Origin: Alnus glutinosa
Lineage: Eukaryota > Streptophyta > Magnoliopsida > Fagales > Betulaceae
Assembly (NCBI RefSeq): GCF_958979055.1
Contig: NC_084888.1
Coordinates: forward strand, 8,231,501-8,295,500
Direction of reading: 5' to 3'
Length of the DNA stretch: 64,000 nt
Under the pieces are notes generated by a model. That model was not told the origin of the DNA and searched no databases. It worked only from the letters and a program-made list of their open reading frames with translations. Each line of letters starts with the position of its first letter. Positions within the stretch are counted from its first letter, which is position 1. A program made the translations under genes and the position numbers. Of the stretch, positions 1-11,158 are shown one piece after another.

Positions 1-160
1 GATTAACAAATGACGATCATCAACATGTTAGCAAATTTGTTCCTTATGATTCAGTCATTTTAGTTTGTGTCACAGATTGAGTTTCGTTTGTGTCAATTTG
101 CTTTCGGGGGTTTTCATTTTAGTTTTAGTTTCTCTTTGTTTCCCCCAGATTTTTTTTCTT

Positions 161-194
<34 letters not shown>

Positions 195-1382
195 GATGAA
201 TCAATGCTTTATAAACCAAACACAACAGAAAACATCACTCCAGCAAACACCGGATACAACAAACAACCAAGAGAACAAACTCTCTATACAGCAACCTAAT
301 CAATCAAAACAAATTATAGCATAGCCATCAAACAGAACAATTAAATCAGAAAACAAGACAACTGCAGTTTCACAAACGCCACTGCTGTGCAATGCTACCC
401 GAGATGTTCTTCAACTTCCTACTTAGACAGAACTCGAGCTCTAACCTCACCTTTAATTCGAGCAACAAGAGCTTCTTCAGTCAAAGGAGTATTACCATAA
501 CAAAGGTCATTTCTCAGCCTCCATAGATGGTATATAGCTGCTGCCAAACAGAGCTTACATAGAATATTCTGCAGACTTTTACCCTTCAAAGTGCAGCTCC
601 AGACCAAAACATCATCCCAGTGCACACAAGGGTCAGAAATACAAGAGCAGCCATCAAATGACGCCAAACTCGTCTACAGAAACTACATTGGAAGAACAAA
701 TGATCAATCGATTCCTGGCACCCAAAACAGAACCGACATAATGAATTTCTAGTATGCATCATTCATTCCACATTTATTGTTAAATGTCATAAACGTGTTC
801 ATCATTAAATTCAATTGAAAACACAAAATCTCGCAATTATGACAATTCTAAGGTTGTTTGTTAGCCCGGGGGAAAAAAAAAAAATCATCTTCATAACCGA
901 TGAATGTGATTTCTTGCAACATGCCATTCATTTGCAGAGCTTTGGCAGAGATTCATCAGAATTATTTAACATATTGCTGTGAAAGAAATTGTCCGATATC
1001 TTAGAATACTTGATTTACATAACACAAACAAGTTAAGAGGGTATATCTGAATGTGGAGGTTATCGTCCTCAACACTAATCTGCATTTTTATGGCCGGTAA
1101 TGGATGGCTTTGTATGCATTTGGGGTTGAACGACCATTGGACCACATCCACATGTTACTGAAGTATTGATCAGCTTTGCATGGTTTATGAGGCTGCCTCA
1201 TAAAGCTGTAGTGGTTGACAACGTAGTATCAGCTATCTACTAATGCGATCACATTTTATTATGTTAACGAATATAACTTACCTCAACGACCTTTCAAACA
1301 GCTTACAATAATCTCAATGGCTTTTAGTTGACTCCTTTTGTTGTTGGATCAAGCTTAATCATGAGCCATATTGAATTTGCAG
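1..1382 (+). other. Intron 1 (3' part) of LRAT gene A
   Basis: Apart from the LINE fragment, this stretch is collinear (inverted) with intron 1 of paralogs B (11,902-12,754) and C (18,234-19,118). The homology includes the conserved segments around 900-1320 that are also recognisable in the intron of F near 24,850-24,980. It ends at a TTTGCAG acceptor at 1382. The exon 1 that should precede it (about 94 bp, as in B, C, E and F) would lie just before base 1. No separate gene is seen here. Confidence 0.75.
157..745 (-). mobile_element. LINE (L1-type) 3' fragment in intron 1 of LRAT gene A
   Basis: Read on the minus strand, this stretch encodes the zinc-binding C-terminus typical of plant L1 reverse transcriptases. 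A HLFFQCSFCRRVW-type motif lies near 680-720, followed by a region with IYHLWRLRND and a basic tail near 420-560. It ends in a poly(A) tract, seen as about 37 T on the plus strand at 157-193. The 5' part is missing, as is usual for LINEs. The insertion splits a T-rich stretch of LRAT intron 1 that is uninterrupted in paralogs B (about 12,550-12,600) and C, so it came in after the duplication that made A. The reading frame shifts between the zinc-binding motif and the tail, so this is a dead fragment. Confidence 0.8.
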
Positions 1383-2122
1383 GTATCTTTGTTGGGGAAA
1401 ACAAGGTGGTCCATTTCACACCTGATAGAGATTCGAATTCAAACATTTGGGTACCTAGCTTTTATAAGTCAACGTTGACATGTTCTTCCTTTTCCGACTG
1501 TGGATTTGGGCAATCCAACAGGGGTGTAGTCCGCTCTTGCCTGGATTGTTTCCTTGGAAATGGATCTCTGTATCGTTTCGAATATGGAGTTTCTCGATTA
1601 GTTTTCTTTGCTCATGTGCGGGGTGGCACATGCTCCACTGCAAAATCTGACCCACCAGAAGCAGTTATTCACCGAGCGTTGTATCTTCTTGAAAGTGGAT
1701 TTGGCAATTATGATGTGTTTCAAAACAACTGTGAAGACTTTGCGCTTTATTGCAAAACTGGTCTTCGAGTAGTAGACGAAATAAACACTGGTATTGGAAC
1801 AAGTGGTCAAGCCTTTTCTGTGGTTGGTGGCATTGGTGCCTCATTGCCTGGCCTTATTTTTTCTTATCTGAAGCGGAAGAATCCAAGTCCTGTTTGTGCA
1901 GCTACTTTTTCGGCTGGGATGTACTGTATGAACAGGTATAAAACTGACATTGGCGTTCGAGATGATGTGATCAAGGTGGCAGTGGAGGACTTGGCTGTGA
2001 ACCTGGGTTGGGCAGGCCCTCATGAGGAAGTAGCTGATGAAAGTGAGGCTTCAGAGCAAGATCTTGTTGACTCTGCAGGTATGTTCTTTTTATTTGTTTA
2101 TTGTGAAAATCATGATAGTTAA
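1383..2122 (+). CDS. LRAT/NC-domain protein gene A, exon 2 (5' partial); candidate LRAT-gag chimera
   Basis: Exon 2 of an LRAT-like (NC-domain, LEAD-SENSITIVE1-like) protein of the NlpC/P60-related papain-like fold. Exon 2 starts with GIFVG after the TTTGCAG acceptor at 1382. It carries VVHF with the second family histidine and [10 protein letters not shown] with the presumed catalytic cysteine, then a hydrophobic C-terminal stretch near 1800-1930. The first histidine (HHG) is on exon 1, outside the window. A good donor (GCAG/GTATGT) follows base 2078. If it is not used, translation stops at 2122 after 15 further codons. If used, it joins in phase to the gag-like segments at 3155 or 4336. The plain paralog F instead ends with a short SSNQLIAI tail. 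The family's exact plant substrate is not known to me. Confidence 0.85.
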
Positions 2123-2229
2123 GATCTTAGAATTTATTGAGTATTACTTAGATTTATTTTATATGCCGTATCAGAACTTATAAGAGTCTGAGTAATAATT
2201 TTCATGATTTTCCATTATATTATTAGTTT

Positions 2230-2412
2230 GAATAATGATTCAATGCCACCCAAATATACAACTTTTCACCACCTTGCCTATGTGGCAAGGTGGTCCCCCA
2301 CTACTTTTTGAGTTTTTTTATTTTTTAAAAATAAATTAAGGTGAGGGACCACCTTGCCACATAGACAAGGTGGTAAAAAGTTGTATATTTAGGTGATAGT
2401 GAATCATTACTC
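2230..2412. mobile_element. Mutator-like MITE, copy 1 (9-bp TSD)
   Basis: A 183-bp fold-back element with terminal inverted repeats (GAATAATGATTCA / TGAATCATTACTC) and long inner complementary arms around a T/A-rich loop. It is flanked by the perfect 9-bp repeat TATTAGTTT at 2221-2229 and 2413-2421, as for Mutator-type insertions. The equivalent intron positions in the second intron copy (near 3750) and in paralog B lack it. Confidence 0.9.
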
Positions 2413-2437
2413 TATTAGTTTTTAGTTTTATTCTATT

Positions 2438-2620
2438 GAATAATGATTCAATGCCACCTAAATATACAACTTTTCACCACCTTGCTTATGTGGCAAGGTG
2501 GTCCCCCACTATTTTTTGAGTTTTTTTATTTTTTAAAAATAAATTAAGGTGGGGGACCACCTTGCCACGTAGACAAGGTGGTGAAAAGTTGTATATTTAG
2601 GTGGTAGTGAATCATTACTC
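2438..2620. mobile_element. Mutator-like MITE, copy 2 (9-bp TSD)
   Basis: A second copy, also 183 bp and nearly identical to the one at 2230-2412, in the same orientation and only 25 bp further on. It is flanked by its own perfect 9-bp repeat TATTCTATT (2429-2437 and 2621-2629). The different target repeats show two separate insertions rather than a local duplication. Confidence 0.9.
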
Positions 2621-3154
2621 TATTCTATTTTAGTCCCTTTGTCCACTTCGCATGAATATATTTTATCTTGATCCGTGAAGTACCATGGATATCTGCCGTA
2701 ATATATATGAATCTTTTGCTCTTTGTTAATGTTTAGAGTTAAATTTGTGTCTTGCATTGTTATTGTTTCGATTTTAAGTCTATATTATGAAATAGTTTTT
2801 GTATCACAAAATTTATCCAACTAGAAATTAAGATTCATAGATTTCAAGTTGTCTGTTTGAAACTTAATATCCATATCCCAAGTATTCCCAAGCATTAAGA
2901 CAATTATGACATTGCAAGATTTTTGGAAGCTTTTTTTTTTTTTTTTTAATCACAAGAATGTTTTGGACTGGCCCAAAGGTGCACCACCTTTCAAGTGATT
3001 GATAAAGACTTATCGAATCACAAAAGTAAAGACTTATCGAATCCCAAATGCATTATTAATTATTTCTAATAGGCAAAAGGGAATAACCATAATGATTAAA
3101 CTTTTTAGTATATTGCAATTATCATTAATATGGTAAGCATTTATTTGATTGCAG

Positions 3155-3601
3155 TGTTAGTTTCAATTCTTGATGGAACGAATTTCTCTAATTGGTCGGA
3201 ACAAGTTCAGTTTTACCTTGGTCTTTGGGATCGTGATTTGGCACTCCGGATTGAGAGACCGCCTACTATCACTGATTCAAGTAGTATTGAAGAAAAGGCT
3301 ATATACAAGACTTGGGAGCAATCGAATAGATTGAGCATTATGCTTATGCAAACGAAAATAGCAGACAATATCAAATCAACTCTTCCTGAATGTGATAGTG
3401 CTAAGGAACTCTTTCAAACCTTGGAAGAGCGTTTCCGATCGGTTGACAACTCTCTTACGAGGACATTGATGGATGAACTTACCACTATGAAATTTGATGG
3501 TACACGTGAGATGCATGAGCATATCATTGAAATGGCAGGCCCTCATGAGGAAGTAGCTGATGAAAGTGAGGCTTTAGAGCAAGATCTTGTTGATTCTGCA
3601 G
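3155..3601 (+). mobile_element. Candidate cassette exon: copia gag 5' part joined to LRAT tail
   Basis: After an acceptor (TTGATTGCAG, ending at 3154) comes a gag-like stretch of UBN2 type (DGTNFSNWSEQVQFYLG, then the helical HEHIIEMA region). It continues without interruption into a copy of the LRAT exon 2 tail and its GCAG/GTATGT donor. The candidate exon is 447 bp, a multiple of three, with the same phase at both ends, so including or skipping it would leave downstream phase unchanged. It arises from the local duplication. It is of Ty1/copia origin, and whether it is spliced into mRNA is inference. Confidence 0.6.
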
Positions 3602-4335
3602 GTATGTTCTTTTTATTTGTTTATTGTGAAAATCATGATAGTTAAGATCTTAGAATTTATTGAGTATTACTTAGATTTATTTTATATACCGTATCAGAAC
3701 TTATAAGAGTCTGAGTAATAATTTTCATGATTTTCCATTATATTATTAGTTTATAGTTTTATTCTATTTTAGTCCCTTTGTCCACTTCGCATGAATATAT
3801 TTTATCTTGATCCGTGAAGTACCATGGATATCTGCCGTAATATATATGAATCTTTTGCTCTTTGTTAATGTTCAGAGTTAAATTTGTGTCTTGCATTGTT
3901 ATTGTTTCAATTTTAAATCTATATTATGAAATAGTTTTTGCATCACAAAATTTATCCAACTAGAAATTAAGATTCATAGATTTCAAGTTGTCTGTTTGAA
4001 ACTTAATATCCATATCCCAAGTATTCCCAAGTATTCCCAAGTATTAAGACAATTATGACATTGCAAGATTTTTGGAAGCTTTTTTTTTTAATCACAAGAA
4101 TGTTTTGGACTGGCCCAAAGGTGCACCACCTTTCAAGTGATTGATAAACTGAGATAGGATAATTAATATATACCCTTAATTGAGAGCTGGAACGGGAGAC
4201 CCAAAAGTAAAGACTTATCGAATCACAAATGCATTATTAATTATTTCTAATAGGCAAAAGGGAATAACCATAATGATTAAACTTTTTAGTATATTGCAAT
4301 TATCATTAATATGGTAAGCATTTATTTGATTGCAG

Positions 4336-5390
4336 TGTTAGTTTCAATTCTTGATGGAACGAATTTCTCTGATTGGTCGGAACAAGTTCAGCTTTACCTT
4401 GGTCTTTGGGATCGTGATTTGGCACTCCGGGTTGAGAGACCGCCTACTATCACTGATTCAAGTAGTATTGAAGAAAAGGCTATATACAAGACTTGGGAGC
4501 AATCGAATAGATTGAGCATTATGCTTATGCAAACGAAAATAGCAGACAATATCAAATCAACTCTTCCTGAATGTGATAGTGCTAAGGAACTCTTTCAAGC
4601 CTTGGAAGAGCGTTTCCGATCGGTTGACAACTCTCTTACGAGGACATTGATGGATGAACTTACCACTATGAAATTTGATGGTACACGTGAGATGCATGAG
4701 CATATCATTGAAATGGCAAATTTAATTACTAAATTAAAGGCTCTTGGGATGAATGTGAATGAGTTATTTCTCGTACAATGGATTTTAAGCTCTTTGCCTC
4801 CTCAGTATGAGTCATTTCAAAATCATTACATTAATACAACTAAAGATAATTGGAATGTAAATGAATTGATCAGTTTGCTTCTTCAAGAAGAGACAAGACT
4901 TGAGCAACAAAGACATTATTCAAATCACCTTGTAAGTCAACAAGACAGAAGGGTAGAGCTACTTGAAGTTAGTGGACCTCCTCAAGTAATTGAGGTTCAT
5001 GAGAATAGACAAAACAATGTCATAGAGCCACCTGAAGTTAATGAACATCCTCAAGTAATTGAGGTTTATAGGAGGAGACAAAACAATCTCAAGTGCTATT
5101 TCTGTGGTATGAATGGGCATAAAAAGAAAAATTGCCACAAACGCAGGGCATGGTTTGAAGAGAGAGGTAAGTTTTTAGCTTGCTTATGTTTCGAATTAAA
5201 CCTTATTGAAGTTCCTTCCAATACTTGGTGGATTGACTCATGTTTTGTTGTTCATGTTTCTAATTCATTGCAGGGCTTCCTTACCATCCAGACCTTAAAC
5301 TGAGATGAAAATTTCATATTCATGGAAAATGGAGTCAAATTTGCAATTGTTGCCATCAGGACCTTCATTTGTTTCTAAGTACTAGTTGAT
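4336..5390 (+). mobile_element. Ty1/copia gag-zinc knuckle fossil in gene A (possible captured exon)
   Basis: A gag-like region of a Ty1/copia retrotransposon: the UBN2-type gag domain, a run of short repeats with VIEVH and EPPEVNEHPQ, and one CCHC knuckle (CYFCGMNGHKKKNC near 5095-5136), then only the beginning of the protease region. No LTR, integrase or reverse transcriptase is attached, so this is a fragment and not a mobile unit. An acceptor precedes 4336, a GTAAGT donor follows 5166, and a TTGCAG acceptor ends at 5273. These make an internal segment of 831 bp that would be phase-compatible with the LRAT exon. It is present in the same place in paralogs B and C. Age: older than the A/B/C duplications. 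Confidence 0.75.
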
Positions 5391-5481
5391 ACTTATGTTT
5401 GTTTCAAACACTTTGTCTCTTTTGTTTCTTGAAATTTTCTTTGTCTAAACTTGATCTTTATAGCTATGTGATGGTTTCAGA

Positions 5482-5946
5482 TAAGGTTGTACATGGGGTG
5501 GGATATTAACTGCAACTATCTGCTATCCGCATATGTTGATCCAGTTAACAAAAGTCAATATTCATATATACGGATGCGGATATCAGTTTCAGAGTATGTA
5601 GATGCGGTCATTATGTATATGTGTGTGTGTGTATGTGTATACATACATATATAACTATGCACATGTATCAAACTTTAAAAAGTTTGTAATGTCACATCTC
5701 TTGTTAGGGTTTGAGGTTAAATCATATAGAGTATAGGTAAAATGTCCCTTATACCCTTGTATTTAAAAATTATTTAATTTTTTTTTAAAAAAAAAAATGG
5801 AACCCATGGCTTGGCCGTGGGTCAGGCCAACAACAATTTTTTAAAAAAAACTTTTATTTAAAATTTTAAATAGGAATATTTTGAGTATTTTGGTATCATT
5901 CTTTAGAATTTAATAAAAAAATCCTACCGTAGAGGTGACATTGCAA
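5482..5946 (-). mobile_element. hAT element, one end only, truncated at the inverted-duplication boundary
   Basis: This is the inverted counterpart of the complete element at 8123-8973. It begins with the TIR TAAGGTTGTACATGGGG next to GTTTCAGA, the complement of the 8-bp target repeat. The homology stops sharply after GTGACATTGCAA at 5946, where the spacer starts. So the rearrangement that made the inverted A/B copies broke inside this element. Confidence 0.8.
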
Positions 5947-8122
5947 TGGGCTTAAATTATTATTAGGTCTTACACCAAGCAATGGGCTTAGTAGTATTTG
6001 CGTTGAGAACTATCAGATTAGTTAGATTAGTTTTTAATCTAATTGTAATTCTGTTCAATCTATTAGATTAGTTCATACACGTGTAATTATCCTATTCGCT
6101 TTCCTGTTTGTATATATACAAACCTTACTGTAATATTTCATTTTACCAAATGAGATCAGATTTCAGTCTCACTTTCTCTCTCTGAGTTCATCTTCTTCCT
6201 CACATTCACTCTACACATTCAGATTCTGTTAAGAACCGTCATCATCAGCGGTGTGATGTCATTGATGCTACTGCCATATTTTCCGTCGTCGTCTATTGTT
6301 TTTATGTAATCAGCAGAACCATAATCGTGGCCTTATTTTATTTTATTTATATAGAAAACTCACTCTCTGTGATGCTTGTTGTTGTCTTTGGTGGCCAGAG
6401 ATGATTGTGATAGTGGTTTGACGATTTCAGTAACACTAACAGTGGTGTTGCGATGGATTCTTGTGTGGTTGTGGTTATCAATTGATTTTGTCACCACCAT
6501 CGTAATGGTCGTTGGCACCTTCTGAGTGTTATTAGCGAATTTCCGACAAGGTTTGGAGAAGAAGAAGGTTGTTTGGTCACACTATTCTTTATCCAGGATT
6601 AGGAAATCCAAGCTCCCATTTGGTTTGTACGTATTCAGCCGATTTCGATGCTAGTTAGTAGTTATCATTTTCCGGTTGGTACATGTTAGTTCTCTTCATC
6701 TACATGATATTTTGGTTTTTTTGCCTCGGTTTGAGTTTTTTGGGCTTGTTTCAGCATTTTGCAGTTGTGTTTTCTCCTTATTTTGCTTGCTCCATAGTTG
6801 GTGGTTGTCGGTTGCCTTATTTGGCTACAGTTGAAAATAAATCAAATAATATAGACAATTTATATATTGAAAATGAAATTAAGAAAAAACCACAGTTTCT
6901 TTATAATTTTTCTTCTATGTATTTTTTTTTTTTAATTTTTAGATAATTTTGTATCAAACAACCTTATGCACTTGAAGAGATCGAGAAACATAAGAATGTT
7001 TTGAAAAGAATAAATAATTCCTACAACTTGCCTTCTATATAGTAAACAAAATATAAGAATCTAATATTTTCAAGAATCCTATTAAATTCCTAATAATTCC
7101 AAAACATGATGATGAAAAGAATCTTAAATTCCACAAATTAACCAAAAGCCACATTAGTGATGCTTGCATGACATTGAGCTCCTCTTTTTCAAAGCTCCCG
7201 AAAGAATTGGCCATTACAATGGAAATTGCAATTAAGGTTATTTTTTGTACATGGAATGGCTATTCCGTTAAGAAAATAAATAATTTTTTTTTATTAAAAA
7301 TAAAAAAATGTGAAATGAAATAGCCTTGAAATAGTCATTCTTTTGGGCAATGAGGGAATGACTATTCAGTATATTGAGGAATAGCTATTTCTCTAAAAAT
7401 AACAAAAATAATTATTCTTCAATTTAAAGAATAGACATTCTCTCATGAATATAAATTTCTTACAAACCGGTTTATAAGAAATTTCATACAAACCATATAT
7501 AAGATTGACATGTGTCTTTTGGCATGTGAAAAACACATGTTTTAATAGCATGGACTTCTCACATGTTTTTTTATTTCACATTTTTTTTAATAGCATTAAT
7601 AAAAAAAAACATATGATTCTCACATGCTTAAATGACACATGTCATTCTTACATGTGGGTTGTAGAAAATTTCCTACAAACTGGTTTGTAAGAAATTTCTG
7701 TCATTCCCTCATTGACCATGAGAATGGTTATTTCAAGTGTTAGATCCTTATCATATACTTTTAATATCAAAACTATTCTATTCTACCTATTTCATTCATG
7801 CCTCATGAAGCAAAAGTCACTAATTTGCCCAATCTAATTAATTGATCATATTAGTTGATAATTTTGCTAAAGGGTATTGATTTCAAGGTATCTTGAAGTT
7901 CTTGTACGGCAAAGTTCTTCTCTCCGACCAAGAAATCAATCTTGGATGACTAAAGTTACGTTTGGTATACAGAATGACTATTCTATTAGAGAAAAATGAT
8001 TAATTTTTGTTAGGAATGGAAAAAATGTAAAATAGAATAGTCTTGGTGTTAAAAGTATAGTTACTTAACATACTTCTAATCATATTCACTAGAATCTCAT
8101 AACCAACAAAAGTGTCTGAAAC
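5947..8122. other. Unique spacer between inverted arms; no gene seen
   Basis: AT-rich spacer with no convincing coding sequence. About 5995-6235 resembles a copia LTR fragment (TATA-like TGTATATATAC, then a T/C-rich leader). 6235-6420 resembles a dispersed repeat also seen near 22,960-23,120. 7160-8100 holds degenerate fold-back repeats of the ATAGTCATTC/GGAATAGCTATT type, with an inner hairpin of about 250 bp at 7449-7700 bounded by AAATTTCTTACAAAC-like arms. Confidence 0.6.
5995..6235 (+). mobile_element. Copia-type LTR fragment or solo LTR
   Basis: LTR-like layout: repeated TTAGATTAG motifs, a TATA-like box (TGTATATATACAAAC near 6111), a polypyrimidine leader and a following stop of homology. 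No primer-binding site or coding part is attached. Exact ends are uncertain. Confidence 0.45.
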
Positions 8123-8973
8123 TAAGGTTGCAAATGCGGATATCACTTTTAGGTATCCGCATTATGCGGTTATTATCTATTATCACATATCAAGTAATGC
8201 GCCTTTTGGGCCTATTTAATCTTTTGGAACTTCTTTTGATTTCTATTATGGCATAGTTTAAACAATTTTTTTTTTTTTTTTTTAAAGTATTTTGGGCCTA
8301 TCTTTAGTATTTTTGGCATGTTTTAGTGTTTTTTTAAGCCCTAGTATTTTAGATGAAATCAATATCTTGATTTCACATTCCAACATAAAAATAAGGGGAA
8401 ATTGCACTCAACCTTCTGAATTTTTTTTTTTTTTCGCTTTTGCAATTATCTCTCTAAAGTTCAAAAACTCTCAATTTAGTATATTCAACTTAAAAAAAAA
8501 TTGCAATGTCACCCCTACAGTAGATTTTTTGTCAAATCCTAAAAAAGGATGCCAAAATACTCAAAATATCATTGTTTACAATTTTAAATAAAAATTAAAA
8601 AAAAAAAAGGAAAAAAAAAAAATTATTGTCGGGCTGACCCACAGCCAAGCCATGGGTTCCATTTTTTTTTTTAAAAAAAAAAATTAAATAATTTTTAAAT
8701 ACAAAGGTATAAGGGATATTTTACCTATATTCCATATGATTTAACCCCAAACCCTAACAAGAGATGTGACATTACAAACTTTTTAAAATTTGATACATGT
8801 GCATAGTTATATATGTATGTATATATACACACACATATATATAATAACCGCATCTACATACTCTGAAACTAATATCCACATCCGTATATGTGAATATTGA
8901 CTTTTGTTAACTGGATCAACATATGCGGATAGCAGATAGTTGCGGTTAATATCCCACCCCATGTACAACCTTA
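8123..8973. mobile_element. Non-autonomous hAT element (851 bp, perfect 8-bp TSD)
   Basis: The terminal inverted repeats are TAAGGTTGCA at the left and the complement of TAAGGTTGTACA at the right. The perfect 8-bp target repeat TCTGAAAC lies at 8115-8122 and 8974-8981. The ends are rich in GCGGATA/TATCCGC subterminal repeats, also found in the relative at 29,852-30,547. No transposase reading frame is seen. An inner T/A-rich part (about 8395-8770) looks like a further nested repeat. Confidence 0.88.
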
Positions 8974-9074
8974 TCTGAAACCATCACATAGCTATAAAGA
9001 TCAAGTTTAGACAAAGAAAATTTCAAGAAACAGAAGAGACATAGTGTTTGAAACAAACATAGGTAACAACTAGT

Positions 9075-10421
9075 ACTTAGAAACAAACGAAGGTCCTGAT
9101 GGCAACAATTGCAACTTTGACTCCATTTTCCATGAATATGAAATTTTCATCTCAGTTTAAGGTCTGGATGGTAAGGAAGCCCTGCAATGAATTAGAAACA
9201 TGAACAGCAAAACATGAGTCAATCCACCAAGTATTGGAAGGAACTTCAATAAGGTTTAATTCGAAACATAAGCAAGCTAAAAACTTACCTCTCTCTTCAA
9301 ACCATGCCCTGCGTTTGTAGCAATTTTTCTGTTTATGCCCATTCTTACCGCAGAAATAACACTTGCGATTGTTTTGTCTCCTCTTATGAACCTCAATTAC
9401 TTGAGGATGTTCATTAACTTCAGGTGGCTCTATGACATTGTTTTGTCTCTTCTCATGAACCTCAATTACTTGAGGAGGTTCATTAACTTCAATGAATTAG
9501 AAACATGAACAGTAGAACATGAGTCAATCCACCAAGTATTGGAAGGAACTTCAATAAGGTTTAATTCGAAACATAAGCAAGCTAAAAACTTACCTCTCTC
9601 TTCAAACCATGCCATGTGTTTGTGGCAATTTTTTTGTTTATGCCCTTTCTTACCACAAAAATAGCACTTGTTATTGTTTTATCTCCTCTTATGAACCTCA
9701 ATTACTTGAGGATGTTCATTAACTTCAGGTGGCTCTATAACATTATTTTGTCTCTTCTCATGAACCTCAATTACTTGAGAAGGTCCATTAACTTCAAGTA
9801 GCTGTATCCTTTTGTCTCCTTGACCTATAAGGTGAACTGAATGATGTCCTTGTTGCTCAAGCCTTGCCTTTTCTTGAACAAGCATACTGATCAATTCATT
9901 TACATTCCAATTATCTTTAGTAGTATTGTAATGAATTTGAAATGATTCATACCGAGGAGGCAAAGAGTTCAAAATCAATTGTACGAGAAATAACTCATCC
10001 ACATTCATCCCAAGAGCCTTTAATTTAGTAGCTAAATTTGTCATTTCAATGATATGCTCATGCATCTCACGTGTACCATCAAATTTCATGGTGGTAAGTT
10101 TATCCATCAATGTCCCCGTAAGAGAGTTGTCAACTGATCGGAAACGTTCTTCCACGGTTTGAAAGAATTCTTTAGCACTATCACATTCAGGAAGAGTTGA
10201 TTTAATATTGTCTGTTATTTTCGTTCGCATAAACATAATGCTCAATCTATTCGATCGCTCCCAAGCCTTGTATATAGCCTTTTCTTCCGTACTACTTGAA
10301 TCAGTAATAGTAGGCGGTCTCTCAATCCAGAGTGCCAAATCAAGATTCCAAAGACCAAGGTAAAACTGAACTTGTTCAGACCAATAAGAGAAATTCGTTC
10401 CATCAAGAATTGAAACTGACA
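9075..10421 (-). mobile_element. Ty1/copia gag-zinc knuckle fossil in gene B
   Basis: Inverted counterpart of the gag-like segment of gene A, read on the minus strand after a TTGATTGCAG acceptor ending at 10,422. The UBN2-type gag domain (DGTNFSYWSEQVQFYLG) is clear. The zinc-knuckle and protease-start end is present twice in tandem (about 9186-9492 and 9493-9800). It is broken relative to A and C and shows only gag plus the start of protease. It shares its position with A and C, so insertion predates their duplication. Confidence 0.75.
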
Positions 10422-11158
10422 CTGCAATCAAATAAATGCTTACCATATTAATGATTTTGAGTTATCGAACATAAAATAATAATTTAATAAATAGTAAATA
10501 GTACTACCGCAATTCACATTTTGGTGAAAATTACAATATAATAAAAAGTTTAATCATTATGGTTATTCCCTTTCGCCTATTAGAAATAATTTATAATGCA
10601 TTTGTAATTCGATAAGTCTTTACTTTTGGGTCTCCAGTTCCAGCTCTCAATTAAGGGTATACATTAATTATCCTATCTCAGTTTATCAACCACTTGAAAG
10701 GTGCTGTACCTTCGAGCCAATTCAAAATATTCTTGTGATTAAAAAAAAATTCCAAAAATCTTGCAATGTCATAATTGTCTTAATACTTGGGATATGGATA
10801 TTAAGTTTCGAACAGACAACTTGAAATCTATGAATCTTAATTTCTAGTTGGATAAATTCAGTGATACAAAACTATTTTATAATATAGATCTCAAATCGAA
10901 ACAATAACAATGCAAGACACAAATTTAACTCTGAACATTAACAAAGAGCAGAAGATTCATATTACGGCAGATATCCATGGTTCTTCACGGATCAAGATTA
11001 TATATATATTCATGCGAAGTGGACAAAGAGACAAAAATAGAATAAAACTAGAAACTAATAATATAATGGAAAATCATGAAAGTTATTACTCAGACTCTTA
11101 TAAGTTCTGATACGGCATAAAAAATAAATCTAAGTAATACTCAATAAATTCCAAGATC

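Larger units (their letters stand above)
2011..4718 (+). repeat. Tandem duplication inside LRAT gene A (two units)
   Basis: Unit 1 (about 2011-3534) and unit 2 (about 3535-4718) each contain the end of LRAT exon 2 (codons for [12 protein letters not shown]), the splice donor, the following intron, the acceptor and the first part of the gag-like segment. The unit 1/unit 2 joint lies at a shared GGCA inside the gag-like coding stretch. Unit 1 is longer because of its two MITEs. Units are otherwise nearly identical, so the duplication is young. Confidence 0.9.

Noticed and set aside
67-324. 85-codon open frame with phenylalanine runs
   Set aside because: It is a reading of T-rich intron DNA and the LINE poly(A) tail. 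No protein family features.
1328-1382. LRAT coding sequence starting upstream of exon 2 (open frame continues to about 1328)
   Set aside because: Exon 1 with the MxLLxNRVxRSEIK start is found at each minus-strand locus, and TTTGCAG before GIFVG is a clear acceptor, so the upstream part is intron. The in-frame ATG is kept only as a separate observation.
9186-9800. Possible CRISPR-like or minisatellite array from repeated TCAATTACTTGAGG units
   Set aside because: These are the repeated VIEVH/EPPEVNEH codons of the gag fossil plus one tandem duplication, with no spacer structure. CRISPR arrays are not expected in plants.
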